DNA of 64,000 bases from Stenotrophomonas sp. SY1 (lineage in GTDB: Bacteria; Pseudomonadota; Gammaproteobacteria; Xanthomonadales; Xanthomonadaceae). Location: the NCBI RefSeq assembly GCF_021202945.1, contig NZ_JAJOYR010000003.1, positions 124,001 through 188,000 of the forward strand, given 5' to 3'. A program made the position numbers and the translations under genes. The notes under the pieces are model-generated. The model ran no database searches, was not told where the DNA came from, and saw only the letters and a program-made list of their open reading frames with translations. How positions within the stretch are numbered: the stretch's first letter is position 1; each line of letters begins with the position of its first letter. This document shows positions 43,983 to 51,926 of the stretch, piece by piece.

Positions 43983-44849
43983 ATGTCCAAAGCAGCCTAC
44001 CAATGGCCCAACAATGCACGGCTTGCACTGTCGGTGGTCGTCAACGTCGAAGAGCTGTCCGAGTACAACGTCGGCCAGGGTGACAAGATCACCGAGCCGG
44101 TGGACGAGCTGCACGTCACCCTGTCCAAGCCGGTGCGCAACTACGGCAACGAGTCCAATTACCGCTATGGCGTGAATGAAGGCCATGGCCGCGTGGCCGC
44201 GCTGCTGGACAAGTACAACGTCACCAGCACCTACACCGCCGCTGCGGTGTCGCTGGAGCGCGCGCCGGAAATCGCCGGCTACCTGCGTGGCAGTCGCCAC
44301 GAAGTGTGCTCGCATGGGCATCGCTGGATCCATCAGTTCCGCTTCAACGAGGAACAGGAACGCCAGTTCATCCGCGACGCCGCCGACAGCATTGAAAAGA
44401 CCACCGGCGTGCGCCCGGTCGGCTGGCTGTCGCGCTACCTGCACACCGCATCGACCCGTCGCCTGCTGCAGGAAGAAGGCTTCCTGTACCACATGGACGA
44501 CTACTCGGCCGATGCGCCGTTCTGGGGCGATGTCGAAGGCAGCACCGCGCCGATGATCGTGGTGCCGTACCAGCTGGACACCAACGACATGAAGATGTGG
44601 GTGGCGCCGTCGTACCTGCCGAAAGACTGGCTGGACTACGCCATCGACAGTTTCGACACGCTCTACGCCGAAGGCGAGCACAGCCCGAAGGTGATGTCGC
44701 TGGGCCTGCACCTGCGCATCATCGGCCGGCCGGGTCGCATTGGCGCGTTCGAGAAATTCCTGCAGTACGTCGCGCAGAAGCCGGGCACCTGGTACGCCAC
44801 GCGTCGCCAGATTGCCGAGCACTTCGCTTCGCAGGTGGCTGCATCATGA
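43983..44849 (+). CDS. CE4-fold hydrolase, allantoinase/cyclic-imide-hydrolase-like (CE4-C)
   Basis: A 288-residue cytoplasmic protein, third CE4-fold paralogue of the locus. Segments: LALSVVVNVEELSEY, NYRYGVNEGHGRVAALLDKY, EVCSHGHRWIHQFRF (metal-site His residues), RPVGWLSRYLHTASTRRLL, VMSLGLHLRIIGRPGRIGAF (C-terminal His). The end pattern SLGLHLRIIGRPGR is that of PuuE allantoinases and bacterial cyclic imide hydrolase. Its stop overlaps the CitE-like start (ATGA). Having three distinct members suggests different imide or ureide rings, or separate steps. Confidence 0.87.
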   Translation: MSKAAYQWPNNARLALSVVVNVEELSEYNVGQGDKITEPVDELHVTLSKPVRNYGNESNYRYGVNEGHGRVAALLDKYNVTSTYTAAAVSLERAPEIAGYLRGSRHEVCSHGHRWIHQFRFNEEQERQFIRDAADSIEKTTGVRPVGWLSRYLHTASTRRLLQEEGFLYHMDDYSADAPFWGDVEGSTAPMIVVPYQLDTNDMKMWVAPSYLPKDWLDYAIDSFDTLYAEGEHSPKVMSLGLHLRIIGRPGRIGAFEKFLQYVAQKPGTWYATRRQIAEHFASQVAAS

Positions 44850-45700
44850 GTGCATCCATGAACAATCCACGCCGCTGCCTGCTGTTCGTGCCCGGTTCGC
44901 GCCCGGAGCGTTACGCCAAGGCCATTGCCACCGGCGCCGACCAGGTCTGCATCGATCTGGAAGATGCCGTGGCGCCGGGTGACAAGGAAACCGCACGCGC
45001 TTCGCTGTTCGCCTTCCTCGCCGACGCACCGGAAAGCCGCAGCGAAATCGGCCTGCGCATCAATCCGCTATCCACCGAACTGGGCCAGGCCGATCTGAAG
45101 GCGCTGGCCGCCTCGGGCCTGAAGCCGGCGTTCGTGATGCTGCCCAAGGTAGAAACCGTGGCCGAGCTGCAACAGGCCGATGCCGCGCTGGCCGGCATCG
45201 ACACGGTGTTCATCGCGCAGATCGAAACGCCCAAGGGTCTGCTCGATGCGCGCGCGCTGGCCGTCGCCACTCCGCGCCTGCAGGCGCTGATGCTTGGCGG
45301 TTTCGATTACATCGTCGCGCTGCGTGGTCGTGCCGGCTGGGATAGCTTCTTCCACCCGCGCGTGCAGCTGGCCACGATTGCTGCTGAAGCCGGTGTCGGT
45401 TGCCTGGACGTGCCGTTCCTCGACATCAAGGACGAAGCCGGCCTGGTCACCGAAACCGACCGTGTGATCGACCTCGGCTTCACCGCCAAGGCTGCGATCC
45501 ACCCGGCCCAGGTCGAGCCGATCCAGAGCCGCTACCTGCCCACCGCCGCCGAGTACGACCGCGCCCAGCGCGTGATCGCCGCGCTTGCCGCCAGCGGCGG
45601 TGAAGCCATCCAGCTCGACGGAAAGCTGGTGGACCGCCCCATCGAAATCGCCGCCGAACGGGCCATCGCACTCGGTGCACACGGCGTCCGCGCCGGCTGA
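44846..45700 (+). CDS. CitE-like acyl-CoA lyase
   Basis: A 284-residue HpcH/HpaI-type TIM-barrel lyase. N-terminus RRCLLFVPGSRPERYAKA, then CIDLEDAV, metal-ligand Glu in IAQIETPKGLLDA and Asp in MLGGFDYIVALRG, and AAIHPAQVEPIQ near the end. The usual G.ED segment reads GGFD, so one of the acidic pair is Phe. Relatives cleave malyl-CoA, beta-methylmalyl-CoA or citramalyl-CoA into an acyl-CoA and a keto acid. With the MaoC hydratase and CoA transferase next to it, it matches the itaconate (Ict-Ich-Ccl) and methylsuccinyl-CoA logic. Coupled to CE4-C by ATGA. Confidence 0.88.
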   Translation: MSASMNNPRRCLLFVPGSRPERYAKAIATGADQVCIDLEDAVAPGDKETARASLFAFLADAPESRSEIGLRINPLSTELGQADLKALAASGLKPAFVMLPKVETVAELQQADAALAGIDTVFIAQIETPKGLLDARALAVATPRLQALMLGGFDYIVALRGRAGWDSFFHPRVQLATIAAEAGVGCLDVPFLDIKDEAGLVTETDRVIDLGFTAKAAIHPAQVEPIQSRYLPTAAEYDRAQRVIAALAASGGEAIQLDGKLVDRPIEIAAERAIALGAHGVRAG

Positions 45701-45792
45701 TCACACCGCTCCATTGAACGCCTGATTCACGCCCCTCTTTGACCAAGCTGCGCCCAGCGCCAGCCCAAACCGCAACAGAAAGGACATTGCTC

Positions 45793-46311
45793 ATGGTTCA
45801 GAACGTCAAGCAGATCTCCGAAAACCGCTTCCGCGAAACCTTCGGCCGTTACTACGAAGAGTTCAACGTGGGCGACATCTACGAGCACCGCCCGGGGCGC
45901 TCCATCACCGAAACCGACAACACCTGGTTCACCCTGCTGACGATGAACACCCATCCGATGCACTTCGACAAGGAGTACGCCAAGGCGTCGGAGTTCGGCA
46001 AGGTGATCGTCTGCTCGCCGTTCACCGTGGCGTTGATGGTCGGCATGAGCGTGACCGACGTCAGCCAGAAAGCCGTGGCCAACCTTGGCTGGAGCGACAT
46101 CAAGATGACCCATCCGCTGTTCGTCGGCGACACGTTGGTGGCCGAGTCGAAGGTGCTGGACAAGCGCGAATCCAAGTCGCGTCCGGGCGCGGGCATCGTC
46201 ACGGTGCAGACCGAAGGCTACAACCAGGACGGCAAGCTGATCTGCAGCTTCAGCCGCACCATGCTGATCGCCAAGCGCGGCCACTCGGTGGAAGACAAGG
46301 TCAACTACTGA
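45793..46311 (+). CDS. MaoC-family enoyl-CoA hydratase (mesaconyl/itaconyl-CoA hydratase-like)
   Basis: A 172-residue hot-dog fold hydratase. The catalytic Asp/His region is visible as TMNTHPMHFDKEYAK, followed by FGKVIVCSPFTVALMVGMS and LGWSDIKMTHPLFVGDTL, the pattern of mesaconyl-CoA and itaconyl-CoA hydratases. It would hydrate a branched unsaturated dicarboxyl-CoA for the CitE-like lyase. ATG 45793 is preceded by AAAGGACATTGCTC; 92 bp separate it from the lyase gene. The acyl-CoA dehydrogenase follows after 7 bp. Confidence 0.88.
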   Translation: MVQNVKQISENRFRETFGRYYEEFNVGDIYEHRPGRSITETDNTWFTLLTMNTHPMHFDKEYAKASEFGKVIVCSPFTVALMVGMSVTDVSQKAVANLGWSDIKMTHPLFVGDTLVAESKVLDKRESKSRPGAGIVTVQTEGYNQDGKLICSFSRTMLIAKRGHSVEDKVNY

Positions 46312-46318
46312 GGAGCCG

Positions 46319-47491
46319 ATGATGAGCACCGAACTGGAACAACTGTGGGGCCCTGACGAAGAGCAGGCGCTGCTGGATTCGATCGACCACTGGGTCGAGA
46401 AGTCGGTGGCGCCCATCGCCCAGGAATACGACCTGGAGGACAAGTACCCGCATCATCTGGTCGAGGAGATGAAGGACCTGGGCCTGTTCGGTGCCACCAT
46501 CTCGCCGGAGTACGGCGGGCTGGGCCTGCCGGCACGCATCTACGCCAAGATCGTGATCAAGGTGTCCTCGGTGTGGATGGCGCCGACCGGCATCTTCAAC
46601 TCGCACCTGATCATGGCCGCGGCCATCGAGCGTTGCGGCACCGACGAACAGAAGCGCAAGTACCTGCCGCGCATGGCCACCGGTGAACTGCGTGGCGCGC
46701 TGGGCCTGACCGAGCCCAATGCCGGCACCGATCTGCAGGCCATCCGTACCGTTGCCAAATGCGAGGGCGACCACTACGTCATCAACGGTGCCAAGACCTG
46801 GATCACCAACTCGCTGTATGGCGACATGGTGCTGCTGCTGGTCAAGACCGACCCGGAAGCGCAGCCGCGCCACAAGGGCATGAGCATGTTCATCGCCGAA
46901 AAGGGCGAAGGCTTCATCGTCGCCAAGAAGCTGAAGAAGTCCGGCTACCGCGCCATCGATACGTGCGAGCTGGTGTTCCAGGACTACAAAGTGTCGGCGG
47001 ACTGCCTGCTCGGCGGTGAAGAAGGCAAGGGCTTCCAGCACGCCGTGGGCGGATTGGAGCTGGGCCGCATCAACGTCGCCGCGCGCGGCTGCGGCATTGC
47101 CGAAGGCGCATTGCGTCTGTCGGTACGTTACGCGCAGGAGCGCACTACCTTCGGTAAGCCGATTGCCGAGCACCAGGCCATCCAGCTCAAGCTGGGCGAA
47201 ATGGCGGCCAAGGTCGAAGCCTCCAAGCTGTTGATCGAAAGCGCTGCAAACGCCTATGACAAGGGTGAACGCTGCGACATGGAAGCGGGCATGGCCAAGT
47301 ACTTCGCGACCGAGACCGGCGCGTACTGCGCGCAGGAAGGCATGCGAATTTTTGGCGGCTACAGCTATTCGGTGGAATACGACATCGAGCGCTTCCATCG
47401 CGACGCGATGTTGATGTGCATCGGGGAAGGCACCAACGAGATGCAGCGCATCATCATCGCCAAGCAGCTGGTGGCGAGGAACAAGATCTAG
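46319..47491 (+). CDS. Acyl-CoA dehydrogenase
   Basis: A 390-residue FAD enzyme. FAD/substrate segments LGLTEPNAGTDL and KTWITNS, the region YAQERTTFGKPIAEHQAIQLKL, and the C-terminal MLMCIGEGTNEMQRIIIAK with the catalytic Glu in GEGTNE. It oxidises an acyl-CoA and passes electrons via ETF to ETF-QO, encoded in the divergent operon. Between the MaoC hydratase and two CoA transferases, a succinyl-type substrate such as methylsuccinyl-CoA or glutaryl-CoA fits. ATG 46319 and 46322 are both possible, with AGGAGCCG before them. Confidence 0.92.
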   Translation: MMSTELEQLWGPDEEQALLDSIDHWVEKSVAPIAQEYDLEDKYPHHLVEEMKDLGLFGATISPEYGGLGLPARIYAKIVIKVSSVWMAPTGIFNSHLIMAAAIERCGTDEQKRKYLPRMATGELRGALGLTEPNAGTDLQAIRTVAKCEGDHYVINGAKTWITNSLYGDMVLLLVKTDPEAQPRHKGMSMFIAEKGEGFIVAKKLKKSGYRAIDTCELVFQDYKVSADCLLGGEEGKGFQHAVGGLELGRINVAARGCGIAEGALRLSVRYAQERTTFGKPIAEHQAIQLKLGEMAAKVEASKLLIESAANAYDKGERCDMEAGMAKYFATETGAYCAQEGMRIFGGYSYSVEYDIERFHRDAMLMCIGEGTNEMQRIIIAKQLVARNKI

Positions 47492-47510
47492 AAGCCCAAG
47501 CAGACCAAGA

Positions 47511-47828
47511 GCCCCTCTCCCGCTCGCGGGAGAGGCGAGCAATTTGGAAGGCAGCAATCCGGTAGCCCCTCTCCCGCGTGCGGGAGAGGGGTTGGGGTGA
47601 GGGGAAGCTTTTGGCAAGCAGACGCAAAAGCTCCCCTCATCCGCCCTCCGGGCACCTTCTCCCGCGTGCGGGAGAAGGGAGCAACTTGGATGGCAGCAAT
47701 CTGATAGCCCCTCTCCCGCGTGCGGGAGAGGGGTTGGGGTGAGGGTAGGCTCGAAGCACAGCCAGTGCCGGCCACGCGAACCCTCATCCGCCCCTTCGGG
47801 GCACCTTCTCCCGGAGGGAGAAGGGTTA
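47511..47828. repeat. Five tandem-inverted CCCTCTCCCG hairpin repeats inside the operon
   Basis: Elements of the form CCCCTCTCCCGC..GCGGGAGAGGGG, some with a tail GTTGGGGTGAGGG, lie at about 47512-47538, 47566-47605, 47633-47680, 47707-47745 and 47780-47826, with alternating orientation. They fill the 400 bp between the acyl-CoA dehydrogenase and CoA transferase 1. The same family occurs at 35.8 and 50.3 kb. Each can fold into a strong hairpin. Confidence 0.85.
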
Positions 47829-47892
47829 GAGCAGCATCCCTTCACCGCAGTCCTCAACCAACTGCGGTGCTTTTTACAACCAGAGGCCCCAC

Positions 47893-49071
47893 ATGAAAGA
47901 GCTTCCCCTGCAGGGGCTGCGCATCCTTGCCGTCGAACAGTACGGTGCCGGCCCCTATGGCTCGATGCACCTGGCCGATCTGGGCGCCGAGGTCATCAAG
48001 ATCGAATCCCCGCCGGGCGGTGACGTTTCGCGTGCCACCGGCCCGTACTTCCTGGGCGAAGGCGACAGCCTGTTCTTCCAGACTTTCAACCTCAACAAGC
48101 GCTCGCTGCGCCTGGACCTGAAAGCCAACGAAGGCCGCGAGGTTTTCGAGAAGCTCGTTGCCAGCGCCGACGCGGTGCTCAACAACCTGCGCGGTGACCA
48201 GCCGGCCAAGCTCGGACTGGACTACGCCACGCTGTCCAGGCTCAACCCGAAGATCGTCTGCGCCCATCTGTCCGCCTATGGCCGCGACAACGAGCGAGCC
48301 GCATGGCCGGGCTACGACTACCTGATGCAGGCCGAAGCCGGCTTCATGGCGCTGACCGGCGAGCCGGATGCACCGCCGGCCCGCTTCGGTTTGTCAATGG
48401 TCGATTTCATGACCGGCACCACGATGTCGATGGGCCTGCTGGCCGCGATCATCGGCGCCATGCGTACCGGCCAGGGCCGCGACGTGGACGTGAGCCTGTT
48501 TGACGTTGCCCTGCACCAGCTCAGCTACCCGGCTACCTGGTATCTCAACGAAGGCCATCGCACCGAGCGTCTGTCGCGCAGCGCGCATCCATCCACCGTG
48601 CCGTGCCAAGTCTACAGGACCACTGATGGCTGGGTGATGGTGATGTGCATGCTGGAGAAGTTCTGGCAGACCTTCGTCGAAGGCATCGGCAGCCCTGCGT
48701 GGGCGTCCGAGCCACGCTTCGGCAACTTTGCCGCACGCCGTGATGTGCGTGAGGAGCTGACCGTGCTGGTTGATGAGATCCTGAGCACGCAGCCGACCGC
48801 GTACTGGACGCAGAAGTTCGCCGGGCGCATTCCGATCGCACCGGTGCTGGATATCGCGCAGGCGCTGGACAATCCGTATGTGCGCGACGTGGACATGCTG
48901 CAGGACGTCGCGCACCCGCAAGGCACGCAGCGCCTGCTGCGCAACCCGATCAAGCTCGACGGACAGCGCCTGTCCGGCGATGCCTGCCCGCCCTTGAACG
49001 CTGATGCCGAGGCACTGCTGCGCGAGCTGGGCTACAACGACGCCGACCGCGCACGCCTACTGGGCGCGTAA
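47893..49071 (+). CDS. CaiB/BaiF (class III) CoA transferase 1
   Basis: A 392-residue CoA transferase: LRILAVEQYGAGPYGSMHLADLGAEVIKIE at the N-terminus (first 30 residues show the fold), LDLKANEGREVFEKLVASADAVLNNLRGD, and the catalytic Asp in GLSMVDFMTGTTM. It moves CoA from succinyl-CoA or a similar donor onto a carboxylic acid of the pathway. Separated from the acyl-CoA dehydrogenase by a block of hairpin repeats, so it may be transcribed less or from its own promoter. CoA transferase 2 follows after 17 bp. Confidence 0.93.
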   Translation: MKELPLQGLRILAVEQYGAGPYGSMHLADLGAEVIKIESPPGGDVSRATGPYFLGEGDSLFFQTFNLNKRSLRLDLKANEGREVFEKLVASADAVLNNLRGDQPAKLGLDYATLSRLNPKIVCAHLSAYGRDNERAAWPGYDYLMQAEAGFMALTGEPDAPPARFGLSMVDFMTGTTMSMGLLAAIIGAMRTGQGRDVDVSLFDVALHQLSYPATWYLNEGHRTERLSRSAHPSTVPCQVYRTTDGWVMVMCMLEKFWQTFVEGIGSPAWASEPRFGNFAARRDVREELTVLVDEILSTQPTAYWTQKFAGRIPIAPVLDIAQALDNPYVRDVDMLQDVAHPQGTQRLLRNPIKLDGQRLSGDACPPLNADAEALLRELGYNDADRARLLGA

Positions 49072-49088
49072 GGCGAAGGAGCACGACG

Positions 49089-50219
49089 ATGAAGCTGCAA
49101 GGTGTACGCGTTCTTGACCTGTCCCTGTTCCTGCCGGGCCCGCATCTGACGATGATGATGGCCGACCATGGCGCGGACGTGATCAAGGTCGAACCACCCA
49201 CGGGCGAGCCGGTGCGCGAAGTCGGCCTCAAGCAGGCCGGCGTCAGTACCTGGTTCCGCAACACGCACCGTGGCAAGCGCTGCATCGTGCTTGATCTCAA
49301 GAGTGCCGAAGGCAAGGTGGCATTCGCCAAGCTGGTGGAATGGGCCGACGTGGTGGTGGAAGCCTTCCGCCCCGGCGTCGCCAAGCGCCTTGGCATTGAT
49401 TACGACAGCTGCAAGGCGATCAACCCGACGCTGGTGTACTGCGCGATCAGTGCTTTCGGCCAGACCGGCCCCAAGGTCAACCGGCCTGCGCATGACCTGG
49501 CGATGCAGGCCGACACCGGCGTGGTCAGCCTCAACCGCGCGCTGGATGGCACCCCGGCGATGCCGCACATGCCGGTGGCCGACATGGCCGGCTCGCTGAT
49601 GGCGCTCAACGGCATCCTGATGGCCTTGTTCCGCCGCGAGCGCACCGGGCAGGGCGACTACATCGACCTGTCGATGCAGGACGCGCTGATGGCGTGGTTG
49701 CCGAACGTGCTCGGCCCGCCATTCGCGCTGGGCCGTGACCCGGTCATCAAGGAAGAGCGCAGCTGGGGCGGCAACGCGCTGTACAAGCTGTACCGCTGTT
49801 CGGACGACCGCTGGATTGCGCTGGGCGGCGCCGAACACAAGTTCGCCGAGAATCTGCTGATCGCGCTGGGCCGCCCGGATCTGATCCACCTGTGCCACCT
49901 GCCGCCCGGCCCGGGCCAGGACCCGGTCAAGGAATTCCTGGTCGAGACCTTCTCGCGCCGTTCGCTGGTGGAATGGACCTTGTTCCTTCACGACATCGAC
50001 GTGTGCTGGGCACCGGTGAAGACATTGACCGAAGCCTTCAACGATCCGCATACCCGCGCCCGCGAAATGGTGTGGACCGACGAAGCGGGCGGCACTCACC
50101 TGGGCATTCCGATCAAGTTCGCCAACGAACCTGGGCGGATCAATCCGCATCTGGATGGCGTGGGTGAATCCACTGCTGCGGTACTGGCGGAGTTGGGGCT
50201 GGCTTCGCCACAACGGTGA
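49089..50219 (+). CDS. CaiB/BaiF (class III) CoA transferase 2
   Basis: A 376-residue class III CoA transferase or alpha-methylacyl-CoA racemase-like protein: VRVLDLSLFLPGPHLTMMMADHGADVIKVE pattern at residues 6-35, RGKRCIVLDLKS, catalytic Asp in HMPVADMAGSLMALN. The order of genes suggests a partner of CoA transferase 1, with each acting on a different acid, or one acting as an epimerase for a methyl-branched acyl-CoA. ATG 49089 follows GGCGAAGGAGCACGACG. Last gene of the rightward operon before repeats. Confidence 0.92.
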   Translation: MKLQGVRVLDLSLFLPGPHLTMMMADHGADVIKVEPPTGEPVREVGLKQAGVSTWFRNTHRGKRCIVLDLKSAEGKVAFAKLVEWADVVVEAFRPGVAKRLGIDYDSCKAINPTLVYCAISAFGQTGPKVNRPAHDLAMQADTGVVSLNRALDGTPAMPHMPVADMAGSLMALNGILMALFRRERTGQGDYIDLSMQDALMAWLPNVLGPPFALGRDPVIKEERSWGGNALYKLYRCSDDRWIALGGAEHKFAENLLIALGRPDLIHLCHLPPGPGQDPVKEFLVETFSRRSLVEWTLFLHDIDVCWAPVKTLTEAFNDPHTRAREMVWTDEAGGTHLGIPIKFANEPGRINPHLDGVGESTAAVLAELGLASPQR

Positions 50220-50278
50220 TCAATCGCCACTCTCCCCAGAGCGGGCGAGGGAAGTTGCTGGCAGGAAAACCCAAATGC

Positions 50279-50470
50279 TCCCCTCATCCGCCCCTGACGG
50301 GGCACCTTCTCCCGCCAACGGGAGAAGGGAGCGATCAACACCTCCGCGATCTGAAAGCCCCTCTCTGGCACGCGGAGTGAAGGGGGGCGCTTGCGGACCA
50401 TCGGTTCGCGATCCATCGAACGCCCTTGCGTCAGCGCAAGGGCCGGGGCGCGGAGGGGGGAGGGCGCTTT
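50279..50470. repeat. CCCTCATCCGCCCC / GGGAGAAGGG hairpin repeats
   Basis: Same family as at 47.5 kb. One compact hairpin (50279-50330) and one long, diverged copy (50357-50470) with the inner segment GCGCAAGGGCCGGGGCG that also occurs near 36050. They close the catabolic locus on the right. Confidence 0.75.
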
Positions 50471-50497
50471 AGCTTCTGCTTCCGTCCCAAAAGCCCC

Positions 50498-50842
50498 TCA
50501 GTAAGCCTTCCCGTCCACCGGAACGCGCTTCACCCCAGCCAGATCAAACTCCTCAAGGCAGCGCAGGTTGATTGCTGCCATCTCCGACCCATCCGGCTTC
50601 TTTCCCAACCCGAACGGTTGGCAGCCGCAGGTTGGACAGAACTGGTGTTGGATCACATGCCGGTTGAACGTGTACGTGTTCAAGCCATCGGCCCCAGCGG
50701 TGATGCGCATTGCATCACGCGGCAGGAACCACAACAGCAAACCCTTTCGGCTGCAATGCGAGCAATTGCATTCATAGCCTTCGCTGGGCTCGCCATCACA
50801 CTCGAAACGCACCGCACCGCAATGACAGCTTCCACTCACCAT
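50498..50842 (-). CDS. GFA/CENP-V family zinc protein (GFA1)
   Basis: A 114-residue GFA-fold protein with its zinc ligands: SGSCHCGAVRFE, YECNCSHCSRKG and FCPTCGCQPFG. The family is named for a formaldehyde-glutathione adduct enzyme, but most members have no known activity. ATG 50842 is preceded by TGGAGGGCGCC. A second GFA gene follows the same strand upstream (50955-51353). Confidence 0.88.
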   Translation of the reverse strand: MVSGSCHCGAVRFECDGEPSEGYECNCSHCSRKGLLLWFLPRDAMRITAGADGLNTYTFNRHVIQHQFCPTCGCQPFGLGKKPDGSEMAAINLRCLEEFDLAGVKRVPVDGKAY

Positions 50843-50954
50843 GGCGCCCTCCACAGGCGTTGAACTTCATATCAAGGATAACGCCAGCCAGTTGCCATCC
50901 AGTGAGCGGTGGTATCGCGATGCCGCTGGACTCCTTCGCAGGCGTGGCTTTGCC

Positions 50955-51353
50955 TCAGGCCGGGGAAGGCGCACGCGCCTGCATGAACTGGCGTGCCGCT
51001 TCTTCCCAGTTGCGGCCATCAAATGCCTGTCTGGGCAGCACGTCGATATCGACCCCGTCCACGCAGCGCAGGTTGACCACCCACATCCTTGGCGCGATGC
51101 GCGGGTTGCTGAAGGTGCTGGTGCCGCAATGGCTGCAGAAAAAGTGCCGTGCGGTGCGCGTGCCGAACTGATACAGCGACAGGCTGTCCTGCCCGGAAAG
51201 AATGCGGAACTGGCGGTCATCCACGGCATGCCAGAGTGCGCCTTTGCGCAGGCAGATGGAGCAGTTGCACTCCAGCGCCCCGATGATCGCATTGTCGAAC
51301 TCGAACTCGAACGTGACCTTGCCGCAATGACACGAACCTTGCTGGGTATGCAT
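50955..51353 (-). CDS. GFA/CENP-V family zinc protein (GFA2)
   Basis: A 132-residue protein, diverged from GFA1: QGSCHCGKVTFEFEF, LECNCSICLRKGALWHAV, FFCSHCGTSTFSNP. All zinc cysteines are present. The C-terminus has an extra ~20 residues after VDGVDIDVLPRQAFDG. 112 bp upstream of GFA1 on the same strand; probably old tandem duplicates. Confidence 0.87.
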   Translation of the reverse strand: MHTQQGSCHCGKVTFEFEFDNAIIGALECNCSICLRKGALWHAVDDRQFRILSGQDSLSLYQFGTRTARHFFCSHCGTSTFSNPRIAPRMWVVNLRCVDGVDIDVLPRQAFDGRNWEEAARQFMQARAPSPA

Positions 51354-51454
51354 GCATCCTCCTGGGTTTTCGAGGAAAAGCCGGTGGCGAGTGAAGCGCC
51401 TGTCCGAAAGCGCACACCGGCAGCCGGGCGATCAACGCATCCAATGCGATGGAC

Positions 51455-51889
51455 TCAGGCTGGCTCCAGGCGTTCGGGATGGGAGGGCCCTTTCAGTTCG
51501 ATGCCATTCCCATCCGGGTCCACAACGTACAGGGACAGTCCATCGCCTTCCGCGCCGAAATTGACCTCGGCCGTTGTCGGTGCAAGGCCGTGCCCGCGCA
51601 GGTGGTTCACCAGCACGGCTTCATCGAACGGTTCAATGCGCAGGCAAAGATGGTCCACATTGCGACCCTGCGCCTGTGCGGCCGCGCCGCCGCGTGCACC
51701 CAGCTTTCCATCGATGCTGATCAGGTCGATCATCGACGCGCCGGCACGCAGGTGCACCAACCCCAGGTGATCGCGGCGGCGGACCACCTCGCAACCAAGC
51801 ACCTGGCGATAGAACGCGATGCTGCGCTCAATGTCGCTTACCCGGAACACCACGTGATCGATGCGTTCAATTTGGAAGGGCAGTGTCAT
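51455..51889 (-). CDS. VOC-superfamily protein (VOC4)
   Basis: A 144-residue glyoxalase-like protein with the metal-site pattern of the group: IERIDHVVFRVSDIERSIAFY (first His), NVDHLCLRIEPFD (second His) and YVVDPDGNGIELKGPSH (Glu). It resembles the biphenyl-dioxygenase-like or lactoylglutathione-lyase-like single-domain members; no substrate can be given. Not linked to the catabolic locus. Confidence 0.88.
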   Translation of the reverse strand: MTLPFQIERIDHVVFRVSDIERSIAFYRQVLGCEVVRRRDHLGLVHLRAGASMIDLISIDGKLGARGGAAAQAQGRNVDHLCLRIEPFDEAVLVNHLRGHGLAPTTAEVNFGAEGDGLSLYVVDPDGNGIELKGPSHPERLEPA

Positions 51890-51926
51890 GGCAGCTTCCT
51901 GGTTCAGGCGGTGCGGGTGCGGAAGA

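Noticed and set aside
38804..44849. Polysaccharide or chitin deacetylases
   Set aside because: No signal peptides or cell wall context; sequence pattern is of the PuuE/cyclic imide hydrolase subgroup.
47511..47828. CRISPR array
   Set aside because: The repeats are hairpin elements of unequal length in alternating orientation, with no uniform spacers and no cas genes nearby.
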